DNA from: Paenibacillus mendelii
GTDB taxonomy: Bacteria; Bacillota; Bacilli; Paenibacillales; Paenibacillaceae
Direction: 5' to 3'
Length of the DNA: 64,000 nt
NCBI RefSeq assembly: GCF_024498075.1
Contig: NZ_JANHOF010000010.1
Coordinates: 1-64,000 of the forward strand
Shown here: in pieces, positions 60,704-64,000 of the stretch
Position numbering within the stretch: the stretch's first letter is position 1
How the letters are laid out: the number at the start of each line of letters is the position of its first letter
Position numbers and translations under genes: made by a program
Notes under the pieces: model-generated
Seen by the model: the letters and a program-made list of their open reading frames with translations, nothing else
What the model was told of the DNA's origin: nothing
Databases searched by the model: none

Positions 60704-60775
60704 ACAATCGCCTCCGTGCGCATCGATATTCGGGCGGGATCAGGGGTCACGCCACTAGGACAAAATTCACTCACA

Positions 60776-60804
60776 ATTATAACAAAACCTACCACTTCCG
60801 TCTA
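60776..60804 (-). promoter_or_regulatory. Sigma-A promoter of the nuo operon with extended -10
   Basis: On the minus strand TGTTATAAT (extended -10, TATAAT at 60776-60781) lies 17 bases from TAGACG (60799-60804). The leader would be about 65 nt. The rest of the 60704-61033 stretch, further upstream of nuoA, shows nothing I can name. Confidence 0.65.
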
Positions 60805-61033
60805 TGATGGATTGAATGCGCTTCCCGCTCTGCGGGCAGGCAGTTCGTTTAAATTGAGAGCCTCTACAGCGTCCGGTCCAGTCCGATCGCTTCTCGAGTC
60901 TTAATCGTCCGGAAACCAAAAAATCTCTATCGCACATTGCAGAAGGGAGGTCTATAGGCTTATGCTCAATAAAATGGTTACCTATACTTAAGCGTGAATG
61001 TTCTTTCCATACGACAGACAGACGTGGCAGCGT

Positions 61034-61234
61034 TCACAAAGGCCCCCTACCAGCCGATGCCCCGAGCACATCGGAGGTACTTCTAACATTGTTCGCCTGG
61101 GTGCCTAGTTTGAGATACAGACTTCCCTTATAGACAAGCAAACCGAGAACAACTGCGCTTAAGAGGCCGATCAACGCCCCCCTAGCTCTGCCGCCCTTGA
61201 GAGAAAACACAAAAGCACCGTTATGCAGTAGCAT
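61034..61234 (-). CDS. Doubtful small membrane ORF after atpC
   Basis: Up to 66 aa with one strong hydrophobic helix (ALIGLLSAVVLGLLVYKGSLYL). The first codons overlap the atpC terminator; a GTG at about 61210 would begin after the stem and skip them. No good ribosome site is visible. It may be a real small membrane protein or chance. Confidence 0.3.
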   Translation of the reverse strand: MLLHNGAFVFSLKGGRARGALIGLLSAVVLGLLVYKGSLYLKLGTQANNVRSTSDVLGASAGRGPL

Positions 61235-61244
61235 AACGGTGCTT
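61207..61244 (-). terminator. Intrinsic terminator of the atp operon
   Basis: AAGCACCGTTATGC (61213-61226) and GCATAACGGTGCTT (61231-61244) form a perfect 14-bp stem with a 4-base loop, followed on the minus strand by TTGTGTTTTC. It lies 12 bases past the atpC stop. Confidence 0.9.
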
Positions 61245-61255
61245 CATCGAATTCA

Positions 61256-61657
61256 TTAGATCCCGCTCTTGATGTTCAGACGGTTCATCGCCCGCTGGAG
61301 CGCAAGCTCAGCGCGGCGGTAATCGTACTCGTCGTTCTTGCCGGACAAACGCTGTTCGGCACGCTGTTTGGCAGCTTGTGCGCGTTCTACGTTAATATCA
61401 TCCGGCAGCTCGGCGCTTTCGGCCAAGATGACGACTTTGTCTTTGCGGATTTCCAAGAAACCGCCGTTGACGGCGATCACATGGGTCGCGCGATCTTGCT
61501 TGATTGTAACCGGTGCAATCTTCAATGGCGTTACAAGCGGAACGTGATGGGGTAGGATACCCATCTCACCTTCTACGCCTTTGACGATAACCATATTGAC
61601 ATTCTCAGCGTAGACTTTACGCTCAGGAGTAACGATTTCCAATAAAAAGGTGCTCAT
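61256..61657 (-). CDS. atpC: ATP synthase epsilon subunit
   Basis: 133 aa, normal length. The N-terminal beta sandwich (LLEIVTPERKVYAENVNMV, EGEMGILPHHVPLVTPL) and the C-terminal helical pair (ERAQAAKQRAEQRL, RRAELALQRAMNRL) are complete. It is the inhibitory and coupling subunit of the F1 central stalk. ATGGAGG stands before the start, shortly after atpD. Confidence 0.96.
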   Translation of the reverse strand: MSTFLLEIVTPERKVYAENVNMVIVKGVEGEMGILPHHVPLVTPLKIAPVTIKQDRATHVIAVNGGFLEIRKDKVVILAESAELPDDINVERAQAAKQRAEQRLSGKNDEYDYRRAELALQRAMNRLNIKSGI

Positions 61658-61681
61658 GCGGATACCTCCATTAACGGCGAA

Positions 61682-63223
<1,542 letters not shown>

Positions 63224-63239
63224 CGAACATTGCTTACTA

Positions 63240-64000
63240 TTAATTCTGTGCATTCGCTCCGCTGACAATCTCCGAGATTTCTTGCGTGATTGCCGCTTGA
63301 CGCGCACGATTGTACGTTAATGTCAGACCAGAGATCATCTTCGTCGCATTCTTCGTCGCATTACCCATTGCCGTCATGCGAGCGCCGAACTCACTTGCCT
63401 TACTCTCCAGAAGCGCGCTGTAAATGACGGTTTCTGCATATTTAGGCAGCAGCACGTTCAACACTTCTTCCGGGTTCGGTTCGTATTCGTAATCAACTTT
63501 ATTACCCCCGTCTGATTGCAGCTGATCCAACGGAAGCAGCCGTTTAAGGACAGGAATTTGCATCATTGCATTCTGGAACTGGTTGTATACGAGATACAGC
63601 TCGTCATAGGCTCCTTCTTCAAATCCGCGCACTGCTTTAGCAGCAATGCTCTTGATGTCGGAGAATTTCGGCGAATCCGATAAACCCGTGGCTTCTTCCG
63701 AAAGCGCAATATTGCGGCGAGTAAAGTAGTCACGGCCTTTGCGTCCGATGACAAAGATGTCATACTCGGCCGCCGACTTGTGATTCTCTTTCAGTGCAAT
63801 CGACACTTTGCGAAGTACGTTTACATTGTAACCGCCCGCGAGCCCGCGGTCCGAAGTGATGACCAGATAAGCCGTCCGCTTAATTTCGCGGCTTTGCAAC
63901 ATGGGATGTTTCACGTTGCCGGCACCGGAAGCGATACTTGCAACCACTTCCCTGATCGTATCGGTATACGGTCTTGCGGCAATGGCTGCATCCTGCGCCC
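63240..64000 (-). CDS. atpG: ATP synthase gamma subunit (N-terminus cut by right edge)
   Basis: The frame stays open to the right edge; about 253 C-terminal residues are present of the usual 285-290. The visible part starts AQDAAIAARPYTDTIREVVA and includes LVITSDRGLAGGYNVNVLRK, the central-stalk motif, and the conserved C-terminal GNATKNATKMISGLTL and YNRARQAAITQEISEIV. A GTG at 63947 is internal and is not the start. It forms the rotor shaft of F1. Confidence 0.95.
   Translation of the reverse strand, partial: AQDAAIAARPYTDTIREVVASIASGAGNVKHPMLQSREIKRTAYLVITSDRGLAGGYNVNVLRKVSIALKENHKSAAEYDIFVIGRKGRDYFTRRNIALSEEATGLSDSPKFSDIKSIAAKAVRGFEEGAYDELYLVYNQFQNAMMQIPVLKRLLPLDQLQSDGGNKVDYEYEPNPEEVLNVLLPKYAETVIYSALLESKASEFGARMTAMGNATKNATKMISGLTLTYNRARQAAITQEISEIVSGANAQN

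Overview
The window looks like chromosome of an endospore-forming, flagellated, S-layer-bearing Firmicute, most likely Paenibacillus or a close relative. The reasons are the sporulation genes (spoIID, spoIIQ, spoIIID and an alpha/beta-type SASP), three SLH-domain surface proteins beside csaB, the degS-degU pair, the flhO-flhP-mbl-spoIIID order, and an 11-gene nuo operon that lacks nuoEFG. Nearly everything is transcribed leftward; the only rightward gene I accept is an eight-repeat Ig-like secreted protein at 36.7-38.9 kb.

Layout. 0-7.2 kb: the start of a probable comFA (cut by the left edge), a membrane-anchored protein of unknown function, an operon of an ECF sigma factor, its anti-sigma factor and two multi-pass membrane proteins, then degU and degS. 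7.3-29.1 kb: the cell-surface block. It holds a phosphodiester glycosidase-like exported protein, a 1466-aa Ig/SLH protein, metK and a SASP gene, two exported proteins of unknown function (one is 837 aa and AT-rich), the likely main S-layer protein with N-terminal SLH domains, a 1382-aa SLH protein and tagO. 29.3-36.4 kb: tagA, csaB, a DUF5693 protein, pgcA, fabZ and pgsA, which supply wall polysaccharide, its pyruvylation, and lipids. 36.7-38.9 kb: the rightward Ig-like gene. 39.0-47.3 kb: an epuA-like gene, flhP, flhO, mbl, spoIIID, spoIIQ, spoIID, murA and a DUF1146 gene. 47.4-50 kb: a subtilisin-family protease with three PPC-like repeats. 50.3-60.7 kb: nuoABCDHIJKLMN. 61-64 kb: a doubtful small ORF, then atpC, atpD and atpG (cut by the right edge).

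How it fits together. SLH domains of S-layer proteins bind pyruvylated secondary cell wall polysaccharide; csaB encodes the pyruvyl transferase, tagO and tagA encode early steps in making wall polymers, and pgcA supplies glucose-1-phosphate. The window therefore holds both the S-layer proteins and much of the machinery for their anchor. The most interesting signal is regulatory. Five large exported or SLH genes (starts at 10019, 14703, 19923, 22981 and 27723) each carry upstream an ECF-type promoter signature, AAC-N16/17-CGnnnA, usually with a T-tract after the AAC and in four of five cases 38-51 bases before the start codon. An ECF sigma/anti-sigma operon lies in the same window, and that sigma gene appears to begin with the rare start codon ATT. 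A direct link between this sigma and these promoters is an inference.

Limits: positions and starts were read by eye. Domain names rest on remembered family motifs, not searches. No tRNA, rRNA, CRISPR array, insertion sequence or prophage gene was seen.
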